DNA from: Niabella drilacis
Lineage (GTDB): Bacteria; Bacteroidota; Bacteroidia; Chitinophagales; Chitinophagaceae
Reading direction: 5' to 3'
Length of the DNA: 64,000 bases
NCBI RefSeq assembly: GCF_900101395.1
Contig: NZ_FMZO01000011.1
Coordinates: forward strand, 109,692-173,691
Shown here in pieces: positions 45,382 through 53,591 of the stretch (position 1 is its first letter; the number at the start of each line of letters is the position of its first letter). A program made the position numbers and the translations under genes. A model generated the notes under the pieces. That model searched no databases and had not been told where the DNA came from. It saw only the letters and a program-made list of their open reading frames with translations.

Positions 45382-45633
45382 ATGAAGAATATGAACGGAT
45401 CTGTTGAATATATCGGCTATTTAGCGATGACCTTACTGGTTATTTCCTTTATCCCCAAACAATTGAAGGTGATCCGTGTGATCAATTTCACCGGCTGCAT
45501 CTTTTTTGTGGTTTACGGGGCAATGCTGGGATGGAAATGGCCGATCATTATTTCCAACGGGCTCATTGCTGTGATCCAGCTTTACCACCTTTTTGTTAAA
45601 AAAGCAGCTGTGGTCGAAGATAAAAGGGCTTGA
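45382..45633 (+). CDS. SemiSWEET/PQ-loop small membrane protein
   Basis: An 83-residue protein with three hydrophobic helices (about 9-26, 31-48, 53-72) arranged like a SemiSWEET half-transporter or YgjV-like protein: IGYLAMTLLVISFIPKQLKVIR, FTGCIFFVVYGAMLGWKWPIIISNG. SemiSWEETs dimerise to move sugars, but the Pro-Gln motif here reads IPKQ, so transport is not certain. The next gene begins 40 bp downstream on the same strand; a loose operon is possible. Confidence 0.65.
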   Translation: MKNMNGSVEYIGYLAMTLLVISFIPKQLKVIRVINFTGCIFFVVYGAMLGWKWPIIISNGLIAVIQLYHLFVKKAAVVEDKRA

Positions 45634-45673
45634 TTGTGATTTGCTTGCATTATTTTATGAATCTTTGCAGCCC

Positions 45674-46705
45674 ATGATCCCGACTGTCGCCATTGTTATC
45701 TTAAACTGGAACGGTAAAAAATACCTGGAACAGTTCCTGCCCGGCGTTGTGCAAACCCGGTATGATCATTTGCAGGTAGTAGTAGCCGATAACGGATCCA
45801 CCGACGAATCCGTCAGCTACCTGGAGCGTCATTTTCCACAGGTACGGATCATCCGGTTTGAAGAGAATCATGGTTTTGCAAAGGGCTATAATCTTGCCCT
45901 GGAACAGGTTTCAGCCGATTACTATTTATTATTGAATTCCGACGTTCAGGTTACGGACGGGTTCCTGACCCCTCTTTTGAATATGCTGGAAGCGGAACCG
46001 TCACTGGCGGCCTGTCAGCCCAAGATCCTGTCGTACAACCATCCTGCCTATTTTGAATATGCCGGTGCCGCTGGCGGCTGGCTGGATCATTTCTGTTATC
46101 CTTTTGCCAGGGGCAGGGTCTTCGATTTTACGGAAACAGACGAAGGGCAGTACAACACGGCCGGCCCCGTGTTCTGGGCCAGCGGGGCTGCCCTGTTCAT
46201 CCGGTCGGCCGTGTTTCATGAGGCCGGCGGGTTTGATCCTTATTTTTTTGCACACCAGGAAGAGATCGATCTGTGCTGGCGCATCCAGCTTCTGGGGTAC
46301 ACGATCAGCTCCTGCCCTGCTTCAGTAGTATACCACGTGGGTGGTGGTACACTGCCAAAGGGAAACTCATTAAAGACCTATCTTAATTTCCGCAACAACC
46401 ATATCATGATGTATAAAAACATGTACGGCTGGCGGCGGATATACGTAATTCTATTGCGGGCGATCCTGGATGGGGTGTCTGCTTTTAAAAGCCTGCTGGG
46501 CGGAGACGGAGGTTATTTTATAGCCGTAGCCAGTGCGCACCTTTCTTTTGTAAAATGGATGCTGGTTGATCAGAAAAAAAGTGTCTTTCCCAAAAACAAA
46601 AAAAGGCCCTTGCGGGGGTTCCTGAAAAAGAACATCGCCTGGGAGCATTTTGTAAAAGGCAAAAAAAAGTTCTCGGAAATTGTTGACAAAGAAGTGACAA
46701 ATTAA
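45674..46705 (+). CDS. Family 2 glycosyltransferase (rhamnosyltransferase-like)
   Basis: A 343-residue GT2 enzyme from ATG 45674 (MIPTVAIVILNWNGKKYLEQFL); an earlier in-frame start lies in the previous gene. The GT-A core has VVVADNGSTDESVSYLER, the DXD-like YYLLLNSDVQVTDGFL, and the acceptor region GGFDPYFFAHQEEIDLCWRIQLLG with HEED/HQEE-type catalytic Glu. A C-terminal hydrophobic stretch is weak, so it is probably peripheral to the inner membrane. It adds sugars in LPS or capsule; specificity unknown. Confidence 0.9.
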   Translation: MIPTVAIVILNWNGKKYLEQFLPGVVQTRYDHLQVVVADNGSTDESVSYLERHFPQVRIIRFEENHGFAKGYNLALEQVSADYYLLLNSDVQVTDGFLTPLLNMLEAEPSLAACQPKILSYNHPAYFEYAGAAGGWLDHFCYPFARGRVFDFTETDEGQYNTAGPVFWASGAALFIRSAVFHEAGGFDPYFFAHQEEIDLCWRIQLLGYTISSCPASVVYHVGGGTLPKGNSLKTYLNFRNNHIMMYKNMYGWRRIYVILLRAILDGVSAFKSLLGGDGGYFIAVASAHLSFVKWMLVDQKKSVFPKNKKRPLRGFLKKNIAWEHFVKGKKKFSEIVDKEVTN

Positions 46706-46748
46706 TGAATAGATCCTTATTTTTGCCACACAATATTATTGATACAGA

Positions 46749-46991
46749 ATGGAACATAATTTTGACGCTGAGCAAATAAAAGAACAGGAGTACCAGGAAG
46801 AGTTAAAACAGAGCCAGAAAAAGGATTTCAAATTCAGCTGGGTGTCCAGTTCCCGTTTTTTATTCTATCTTGTTTATGCATGCCTTTTTTTATTTACGTG
46901 GGGAGGCTGCTACCGTTTATATACAAAGCGTTTTGAAAAGCCGGCCGTTCATGTTCAGGAAAGCACTTTGTACACACCAAAGTATAAATAA
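46749..46991 (+). CDS. Small single-pass membrane protein
   Basis: An 80-residue protein with a charged, helical N-terminus (MEHNFDAEQIKEQEYQEELKQ), one membrane helix (about 34-53, SRFLFYLVYACLFLFTWGG) and a short outside tail. The composition resembles small Bacteroidota proteins of unknown role found before tRNA genes. The 43-bp gap to the GT2 stop suggests possible co-transcription. Function unknown. Confidence 0.55.
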   Translation: MEHNFDAEQIKEQEYQEELKQSQKKDFKFSWVSSSRFLFYLVYACLFLFTWGGCYRLYTKRFEKPAVHVQESTLYTPKYK

Positions 46992-47011
46992 AAAAAAAGT
47001 TGCCGATTTTT

Positions 47012-47041
47012 TTTGTAGTTAAAAAAAATCCCTTATCTTCG
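47012..47041 (+). promoter_or_regulatory. Candidate promoter for the tRNA genes
   Basis: TTTG (47012-47015) and TATCTTCG (47034-47041) are separated by 18 bp and fit the Bacteroidota -33/-7 pattern with one mismatch. The tRNA-Gly starts 57 bp downstream. Confidence 0.5.
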
Positions 47042-47098
47042 CAACCCCTTAAGTAACAAGCCAATACTTAAGAAAAAACAAAAAAAGTTCTTATAAAT

Positions 47099-47171
<73 letters not shown>

Positions 47172-47182
47172 CATTAAAAAGG

Positions 47183-47208
47183 TCCTCTCAATAGAGAGGA
47201 TTTTTTTT
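47183..47208 (+). terminator. Terminator after tRNA-Gly
   Basis: TCCTCTC pairs with GAGAGGA over an AATA loop and is followed by eight T. Confidence 0.9.
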
Positions 47209-47265
47209 GGGGCTTCGGTTCTTCGATGCACTCAGAACCCACCCCTAATAGTTCTTAAACGCATT

Positions 47266-47351
47266 GCCCTGGTGGTGGAATTGGTAGACACGCAGGACTT
47301 AAAATCCTGTGGGCAGCAATGTCCGTGCGGGTTCAAGTCCCGCCCGGGGCA
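47266..47351 (+). tRNA. tRNA-Leu (anticodon TAA)
   Basis: An 86-nt class II tRNA. The acceptor GCCCTGG pairs with CCGGGGC (one T-G pair). The anticodon stem AGGA/TCCT encloses CTTAAAA (anticodon TAA), followed by a long variable arm and the T loop TTCAAGT. The last 20 bases plus one are duplicated at 52659-52679, marking this gene as an integration site. Confidence 0.97.
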
Positions 47352-47352
47352 C
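47332..47352 (+). repeat. attL-like repeat within the tRNA-Leu 3' end
   Basis: A 21-bp word starting TTCAAGTCCCG and ending GGGGCAC, covering the T loop, the 3' acceptor strand and one base beyond. An identical copy is at 52659. Outside the 21 bp the sequences diverge at once. Confidence 0.85.
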
Positions 47353-47355
47353 ATG

Positions 47356-47391
47356 AAGGCCTTGTAATCGATTGGTTTACAAGGCCTTTTT
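47356..47391 (+). terminator. Terminator after tRNA-Leu
   Basis: AAGGCCTTGTAA pairs with TTACAAGGCCTT, followed by a T-rich run. It lies inside the islet, so it may have come with the element and replaced the original terminator. Confidence 0.85.
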
Positions 47392-48128
47392 ATTGGCGCG
47401 TGTCGTTTTTGTGTCAGTTTTTTACGCTTTTACGCTCATTCTTTGACACTCTAAAGACACACAAAAATGAGTAACATGACACATGAGCGAAAGAACGCCC
47501 AAAAATGTAAAAATTCTCCGCTAACCCCCACTCCGCCTGCTTTTCAGCAAAAAAATCACTCAACATTTGACACTTTTGCCCGGCGGCACAGAATAGATAC
47601 AAAAAAATAGGTTTACAAAAAAGGCCAAACCCAACGTCGAGCCGTGTAGCTAAATAAGCATCCTGGATCGTGAAAACGCAGGGCCTGAATTGGATCTGCT
47701 ACCGCATCAGACCACCGGCAGGTGGTCGCTGCCATCGCTACACTTAAGACCAGGCGGTAGATGCCCTATACCTATGCAACAGGCTGCCTCGCTCCCCTTC
47801 CCCCTCAAATCATCGGATAATCTATTCTTTTAAAACTAAAGTCCATCATTCTTTATAGATCATCTCCTATTTTTATCTCTTGTTTTGTAGCGGCATTGTT
47901 TAGCCATTAAATCAACCGCAATTGATCTGGGCCCATGCATGCCGAAGCAAACTAAATGAACTTTAAAATCATATTGAACAACAGATTTGTCCGGAACCTG
48001 TTCCATAAACGCCGTAAAGCAGTCAATGATTCCCTGCACAACGGTTCACAAACAAGAAACTGAATAAAGGATATCTCTTCCAACCAATAAAAATAGTTCG
48101 CCCCAGAGAACAAATAAAAAAGATACAG
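47392..48128. other. Left non-coding part of the islet with TGACAC words
   Basis: 737 bp without a recognisable gene. The word TGACAC occurs at 47444-47449, 47477-47482 and 47568-47573, and as GTGTCA at 47411-47416, within 170 bp of the att repeat. A 35-codon frame at 47956-48063 (MNFKIILNNRFVRNLFHKRR...) has no support beyond an ATG. No integrase motif (R...HxxR...Y) was found in either strand. Confidence 0.5.
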
Positions 48129-49670
48129 ATGAAACCATTTTTCAACTATTTATTTATCCTCGCTATCTGCCTGAAGACCGCTGCTACAGCGGCTCAAGCC
48201 CCCAATATCGTCTTTATCCTGGCGGATGACTTGGGCTATGGCGATATAAGGGCCAATAACGAAAATGGAAAAATCAACACTCCGAATATCGACCGGATTG
48301 CAAGGGCCGGCATTCGGTTTACGGATGCGCATACCAGCTCCTCGGTTTGCACCCCATCAAGATATGGCATTTTAACGGGCCGGTATAACTGGCGCTCTTC
48401 ATTGAAGCAGGGAGTACTGGGTACCTATGGCCGCCCATTGATTACCGACAACCGCAGCACCCTGGCAACCATGCTAAAAAAACAAGGATACCAGACTGCC
48501 TGCATTGGTAAATGGCACTTGGGATTTAACTGGAAAACAACCGATGGCAAACCGCCCGTAGATGCGCCCGGCAAAAACAATCTGGACTATACAGCCCGTA
48601 TTAGCGGCGGCCCGGTTGACCTGGGATTTGATTATTATTTTGGAGTGGACGCGCCCAATTATCCGCCCTATGCGTTTATTGAAAACGACCGGCTGGTTGG
48701 CCATCCCGATCGCTTCCTAACATTTGAAAAGCCCCTGGACAGCCGGCCTGGAGCAGGTTTAAGCAACTGGAACCAGGAGGAAATCATGCCCCGCTTGCAG
48801 CAAAAAACGGAGGAGTACATCCTCCAGGCATCAAAAAACAGGCAGCCCTTTTTCCTATACCTCCCCTTAACGGGTCCGCATACCCCGGTTTTACCATCCG
48901 CGGCATTCAAAGGCAAATCGGGACTAAATATCTATGCCGATTTTGTGATGCAGGCCGATGCTTATGTAGGAACCGTTTTACGCAGCCTGCAAAAAGCCGG
49001 TATAGCCGACAACACCATCCTGGTGTTTGCCAGCGATAATGGCTGTTCGCCCGGTGCCAATTTTGAGGAATTAGAAGCAAAGGGGCATTTCCCCAGCTAT
49101 ATTCTCAGGGGAGCCAAGGCCGATATCTACGAGGGCGGCCACCGGGTACCCTGCCTTATCCAATGGCCTCGCCGCATCAAGGGCGACAGGGAAGTAAAAC
49201 AACCCATTTCATTGGTCGACTTCTTTGCCAGTTTCGCACATATTACGGGATACCCCATAAAGGATCATGAAGCAGAAGACAGCTATAACCTGTACCCCCT
49301 GCTCGCCAATCCCGGCTTTAGCGGCAGCATCCGGAGCGATGTAGTCATGCACTCCATCGACGGCAGTTTCTCCATCCGAAAAAACAACTGGAAGCTGGAG
49401 CTCTGTCCCGGGTCGGGAGGCTGGAGCGCTCCTCGTTCCAATGCCAATACAGAGGGACTGCCCCCGGTACAACTCTACAATCTCTCCAATGATATTGAAG
49501 AAAAAAACAACGTACAGGCGCAACATCCCCGGGTGGTAAAAAAGCTTACCGATTTATTAATCGGCTACATCGAAAAAGGCAGAAGTACTCCCGGAAAACC
49601 ACAAAAAAACAATGGAACGTTTATACCCAAACGCGTATTTTTTCTTCCAGGAATGGAGAAAAGCGAATAA
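48129..49670 (+). CDS. Secreted arylsulfatase (sulfatase S1 family)
   Basis: A 513-residue sulfatase with a signal peptide (cleavage near ATAAQA, about residue 23). The metal-binding start NIVFILADDLGYGDI is at 26-40. The formylglycine motif CTPSR has Cys74 as the residue converted, followed by LTGRYNWRS. Further active-site elements are GKWHLG and the later DNGCSPG. It removes sulfate esters from carbohydrates in the periplasm or outside. Its neighbour is a fucosidase, so sulfated fucose-containing glycans are plausible targets. It lies inside the tRNA-Leu islet. Confidence 0.93.
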   Translation: MKPFFNYLFILAICLKTAATAAQAPNIVFILADDLGYGDIRANNENGKINTPNIDRIARAGIRFTDAHTSSSVCTPSRYGILTGRYNWRSSLKQGVLGTYGRPLITDNRSTLATMLKKQGYQTACIGKWHLGFNWKTTDGKPPVDAPGKNNLDYTARISGGPVDLGFDYYFGVDAPNYPPYAFIENDRLVGHPDRFLTFEKPLDSRPGAGLSNWNQEEIMPRLQQKTEEYILQASKNRQPFFLYLPLTGPHTPVLPSAAFKGKSGLNIYADFVMQADAYVGTVLRSLQKAGIADNTILVFASDNGCSPGANFEELEAKGHFPSYILRGAKADIYEGGHRVPCLIQWPRRIKGDREVKQPISLVDFFASFAHITGYPIKDHEAEDSYNLYPLLANPGFSGSIRSDVVMHSIDGSFSIRKNNWKLELCPGSGGWSAPRSNANTEGLPPVQLYNLSNDIEEKNNVQAQHPRVVKKLTDLLIGYIEKGRSTPGKPQKNNGTFIPKRVFFLPGMEKSE

Positions 49671-49882
49671 ACAACGAAGCCAACCGAATACCGCATCCAA
49701 CGGTAGCCATAAACCGGCTTCATTGGCCACCGCCTTCATCAGGGAGCTGTTTTATGTACCCGGCAGCGGCATAGGGAACATCGGTCTTGCGTCGCACCCT
49801 TCGGCTCCATCTATATAGCAGCTATTGGAACAAGGAACATCTTTAACCAACGATACTTATCTTCAGCAATAACATTTTTTCT

Positions 49883-51247
49883 ATGCGCACAAAAAACAGC
49901 AGATCGATTACACTAATTTTCATTTGGCTATGCACCATGACGACGGTATATGCCCAGCAAAACAGTAACAAACCCGAACGGGTTTCATGGTTTCAAGACC
50001 TGGGCTTCGGAATGTTTATTCATTGGGGGGTTGATGTATCCCTGGGTACGGTCATCAGTCATTCACTGGCAGGTGCATCAACCGAATATGCAACAAAATA
50101 TTTCACCGAGTTGCCGCAATATTTTAATCCTCAAAAATTCAATCCTGAGGAATGGGCCAAACTGGCCAGGTTGGCCGGCATGAAGTATATGGTATTTACC
50201 GCCAAGCATCATTCAGGCTTCTGTATGTGGCCTACAAAAACCACGGCCTTCAACATCAGCAATACCCCTTATAAAAAAGACCTTCTCAAGGAACTCATCA
50301 ACGCCTTCAGAAAGGAGGGCATTGCCATTGGGATTTATTTTTCACCGGAGGATTTTCACTACCTCCATGAAACCAAGGTCCCCATCGGTCGCCTGCAACA
50401 CCCGCTCCATTACCCGGTAAACAATGCCGGGCTTATGGACCTGGACAAAAAGCAGCTAAAAGAACTATTGACCCAGTATGGCCCCATTGACATCTTGTTT
50501 ATCGACGGGCCCGGAGAAGGATTAAGAACCTATGCCTGGCAGCTGGATCCCAACCTGGTCATTACCCGCGATGCCATGAACACCCCCGAGCAAACCACGC
50601 CCAACAAGCCCCTTCCCCGCCCCTGGGAAGCCTGCTATACCATGGGCACCGACTGGGGCTTTAAACCCACCAACGACGTCTTCAAATCCGGAACCGATAT
50701 TATTAATATGTTAATTGAGATTCGAGCCAAAGGCGGTAACTTTTTATTGAATATTGGTCCCAAACCCAATGGTGAAATACAGTTGGACGAAGAAAACCGG
50801 CTCAGGGAAGTGGTCCTTTGGAACTTCGCCAACGCGGAGTCCATCTACAACGTAAAACCGTTGCCCCAAATCCGCGATGGCAATATCTGGTACACCCAAT
50901 CAAATGATGAAAAATATATTTATGCCTATGTGCTCAGGCAAAACAGCGACGATTGGTCCTATGGCAGCCGTAAGCCCATCCTCCTGCCTTCCATTGAAGG
51001 AACCCATAACACAACGGTATCCATCCTGGGCTACGGGTCGGAGCTGGTTGAATACAGGACAAATGCCGACACAAAAATTTATACGACGTCCACCCCTACC
51101 GGCTTATTGGTGAGTGCGGTCAATGGTCAGCGCTTCTATACCAACAATCGCTGGCCCAATGCAGTCGTATTAAAAATAGAAGATGCCCGCTTTAAAAACC
51201 CAAAGGAAGTACAGGAACGCAAACCTAGTATTGACGGGGCGCAATAG
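49883..51247 (+). CDS. GH29 alpha-L-fucosidase, secreted
   Basis: A 454-residue GH29 enzyme with a signal peptide (cleavage after TVYAQ, about residue 25). Family motifs: GMFIHWGV (43-50), YMVFTAKHHSGFCMWPTKTT (102-121), IYFSPEDFHYLHE (151-163). The nucleophile is Asp208 in DILFIDGPGEG, and the later GGNFLLNIGPKPNGEI is diagnostic. The C-terminal 120 residues form a beta-sandwich. It releases alpha-linked L-fucose. It lies 212 bp after the sulfatase on the same strand within the islet. Confidence 0.93.
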   Translation: MRTKNSRSITLIFIWLCTMTTVYAQQNSNKPERVSWFQDLGFGMFIHWGVDVSLGTVISHSLAGASTEYATKYFTELPQYFNPQKFNPEEWAKLARLAGMKYMVFTAKHHSGFCMWPTKTTAFNISNTPYKKDLLKELINAFRKEGIAIGIYFSPEDFHYLHETKVPIGRLQHPLHYPVNNAGLMDLDKKQLKELLTQYGPIDILFIDGPGEGLRTYAWQLDPNLVITRDAMNTPEQTTPNKPLPRPWEACYTMGTDWGFKPTNDVFKSGTDIINMLIEIRAKGGNFLLNIGPKPNGEIQLDEENRLREVVLWNFANAESIYNVKPLPQIRDGNIWYTQSNDEKYIYAYVLRQNSDDWSYGSRKPILLPSIEGTHNTTVSILGYGSELVEYRTNADTKIYTTSTPTGLLVSAVNGQRFYTNNRWPNAVVLKIEDARFKNPKEVQERKPSIDGAQ

Positions 51248-51362
51248 GCTCGTTCCCGCAGTAATGGCCGGCCATAACGACAACCATGAAAGAATCGGAT
51301 ATCTTAGCGCCGCAGCATAAAACTTTTTAACAAACGATATGAAATGTTCTTAGATCCTTGCC

Positions 51363-51778
51363 CTACCCAAAACAATGATCATTCAGGCATTCCAATCGGG
51401 CCAATAAAACGTTCACCGCAGGTGAATTAAACTGATCATACAACAGTTTGTTGTTTTTATAAATCGCCATTACATCGCCCTGGTAATTGATACCGGCTAC
51501 CCAGTCTTTCACCGCAGCGTTTGCATCAACACGGTATTTTATGCTGTACCGGCCTTGGTCCGGCAGGTTGTAAAAATGATATTGGTACACCGGGCCCGGC
51601 TGTGACGGGTTAAAATACCTAGAGCCAGCATAAGCATGCAATACAGAATCGCTGAACCGCTTTGCAGCATTATCATCATGAAAACTTATTCTCCCAGTAG
51701 CAGGGGCAGCCGGCGCAATTTTATACACACGAAAGGGAAACTTTTGGCCTTTGTCTTGGTATGGTCTATATCCTCAAT
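51363..51778 (-). pseudogene. Fragment of a glycosidase-type protein C-terminal domain
   Basis: An open minus-strand segment of about 130 residues encodes a beta-rich region (FPFRVYKIAPAAP, HAYAGSRYFNPSQPGPVYQYHFYNLPDQG, DWVAGINYQGDVMAIYKNNKLLYDQFN). It looks like the C-terminal region of a large glycoside hydrolase, possibly a beta-galactosidase. It begins right after a stop, without a start signal or catalytic domain, so it is a remnant. The family call is tentative. Confidence 0.5.
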
Positions 51779-51900
51779 AGCCAGATGGAGCTGAAATTCG
51801 TGATGTTCTCCGGCGCCGCAGTATTCAGTTATGTAGCAAACGATCTCATTGTAAAAAAAAGAGAAAATTGTCATAGAGCCAGTTTACAGGTAGCTACACA

Positions 51901-52311
51901 TTATCCCTGCCACCGACCATCCGGTATCCACGAATGGAGAACCGTTTGGCACGATTGTGTTAGCATGGGACAAAACCGCCGAGTACGCGTTACTGTATCA
52001 CTATACCACCCCAACGGATCATTCAGCAATATTGGATTATTATTAGCATAAACAAAAGGAGAAAACCTAAAAGAAGCGTCTGCCATCGGATCCACCAGCC
52101 AAAATCGGCCAAGCTGCGGGTCTAATCCCCGGTATGCGGTTTCATACATGTTTAGACCTAGGGCACACTCTTGCTTACCAATAGAAAACTCAGAAATTCT
52201 TACAGGGCGCTCTCGTTGCTGTCCCGGCGGGCTGGCAATTCTCAGAACTTCAGAAAATCTTCTGAAACCAGGTTCGATATTAGCCTCATACGCGTTATAG
52301 CGCCGAGGCAT
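51901..52311 (-). pseudogene. RHS repeat-associated core fragment
   Basis: A minus-strand frame with the RHS core signature ([25 protein letters not shown], then [19 protein letters not shown]) but only about 50 recognisable residues and no upstream repeats. The flanks on both sides are unrelated sequence. It is a decayed piece of a polymorphic toxin/RHS gene carried in the islet. Confidence 0.7.
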
Positions 52312-52658
52312 TCAGCTTGGTTTTGTATGTTTCAAATTGAAAAGAAACGCATTTATTATGAATTTTAGAAAGGGTACCATTATTCCAATCGCTTTATAAC
52401 CGATGACCCCGGTTAATTGGCATAAATACGCTAGTGTTTTTCTCCTCAATCTTTGATACCCGGGCTTTCGGTTGCTGAGTTTATAGATACAATAACCCAT
52501 AATTACTTCCTGGCTGTGATGAAAAATAAATGCAAATTTGTATCCTTATAATGATAGTGAGTAAAAGCGTTAAGAAATGGCACGGAACCCCGCTAAATTC
52601 AAAAACGCAACACTTATTTGACACACAACCCATATAAGAAATTAATTTTCAACAGCAC
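52312..52658. other. Right non-coding part of the islet
   Basis: 347 bp without a recognisable gene. TTTGACAC occurs at 52617-52624, 35 bp before the right att repeat, matching words near the left end. Confidence 0.5.
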
Positions 52659-52679
52659 TTCAAGTCCCGCCCGGGGCAC
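52659..52679 (+). repeat. attR-like repeat (displaced tRNA-Leu 3' end)
   Basis: An exact copy of the 21 bases at 47332-47352. It is not part of any full tRNA, since the preceding sequence (AATTTTCAACAGCAC) does not continue a cloverleaf. Confidence 0.85.
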
Positions 52680-52696
52680 TGATAATCAATCAGATA

Positions 52697-52730
52697 AAGA
52701 GGTTCACGAAAGTGAGCCCCTTTTGTTTTT
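52697..52730 (+). terminator. Probable original tRNA-Leu terminator
   Basis: GGTTCAC pairs with GTGAGCC over a GAAA loop, flanked by AAAGA and CCCTTTT, a few bases after the right att repeat. Its position suggests that it ended the tRNA-Leu transcript before the islet arrived. Confidence 0.65.
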
Positions 52731-52826
52731 GAGACATTTGCAAACAATTTGCGCACAAAATCTTTGGGAGGTATAAATGAACCGGGTTATTCGCCTTCCA
52801 AAACCGTTGAATAACCATCGTTTTAA

Positions 52827-53579
52827 CTACTTTCCATGTTGGGCCAGAACACCAATAAGATGCTCTTTCCTGCGCCGCGATACGATAATGCTGGTACCAT
52901 TATTCAACCACAGTACACCCTCTTTATCCAGCCGCTCAATTGCGCTGATATTTACCAGGTGGCTTTTGTGAGCCCGCACAAAACCGTGGTCGCAGAGAAT
53001 GTCTTCAAATTCTTTGAGGGTCCTGGATATCAGCAGCGTTTTTTTCTCTTTAAAATAGAAATGCGTATAGTTATTAACCCCCTCACATCGTACTATTTCA
53101 GAAGGACTGCAAAAATAAAACCCTTCCTGTGTACTGAGTGCCAGCTTAAAGGAGGACACAGATCTTTCTTTCAGGTTGGTGACGAGATTGTGCACCAGCT
53201 TTTTCGGGATACCACCATGCAAGTTCCTGCGTACGATATGCCGGTTAATTGCGTTTTGTAATTCATTGATGTCAATAGGCTTCAGCAGGTAATCAAGAGC
53301 GCTGAAACGGATCGCTTTAATGGCATATTTATCATAGGCGGTCGTAAAGATCACATCAAAATTCCCGGTATCGGCCTGGTTCAGTAGATCAAATCCATTC
53401 ATGGAGGGCATTTCCACATCCAGCAGTAGCAGCGTGGGCTGAAATACAGCCATTTGCTCCAATGCCTCTTCAGGGGAAGTACAGGTCAGCACTTCTTTAT
53501 CTACCAGTATATGCCGGTTGATCAATACCTGCAGCATATTGGCTGCTGCCGGCTCATCATCCACAATCAGTATTCTCAT
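52827..53579 (-). CDS. LytTR-type response regulator
   Basis: A 250-residue two-component regulator. The receiver domain (1-120) has the acidic pair D7/D8, phospho-acceptor Asp54 in LLLLDVEMPSMNG and the LLKP lysine motif. The LytTR DNA-binding domain (about 140-245) shows SEIVRCEGVNNYTHFYF, LISRTLKEFEDIL, FVRAHKSHLVNISAIERL and IIVSRRRKEHLI. LytTR proteins bind pairs of direct repeats about two turns apart. It is encoded 12 bp after the sensor kinase gene, as one operon. The repeat cluster at 55783-55859 is a likely target. Confidence 0.93.
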   Translation of the reverse strand: MRILIVDDEPAAANMLQVLINRHILVDKEVLTCTSPEEALEQMAVFQPTLLLLDVEMPSMNGFDLLNQADTGNFDVIFTTAYDKYAIKAIRFSALDYLLKPIDINELQNAINRHIVRRNLHGGIPKKLVHNLVTNLKERSVSSFKLALSTQEGFYFCSPSEIVRCEGVNNYTHFYFKEKKTLLISRTLKEFEDILCDHGFVRAHKSHLVNISAIERLDKEGVLWLNNGTSIIVSRRRKEHLIGVLAQHGK

Positions 53580-53591
53580 TATTGAAGGTGT

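Larger units (their letters stand above)
47332..52679. mobile_element. Integrated islet at tRNA-Leu (about 5.3 kb, no integrase recognised)
   Basis: Bounded by a 21-bp exact direct repeat of the tRNA-Leu 3' end (47332-47352 and 52659-52679). Cargo: sulfatase, GH29 fucosidase, and decayed fragments of a glycosidase-like and an RHS-core protein. TTTGACAC words lie near both ends. The structure is that of a tRNA-targeted integrative element that has lost, or never carried, its recombinase and so depends on help in trans. An accidental match of 21 bp of GC-rich tRNA sequence this close is unlikely. Confidence 0.75.

Noticed and set aside
47956..48063. 35-codon basic peptide before the sulfatase
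   Set aside because: An ATG and 35 codons alone are too little; kept only as a note in the spacer entry.
52312..52500. 62-codon minus-strand frame considered as an integrase remnant
   Set aside because: It has scattered basic residues but no R-HxxR-Y pattern, so it cannot be supported.
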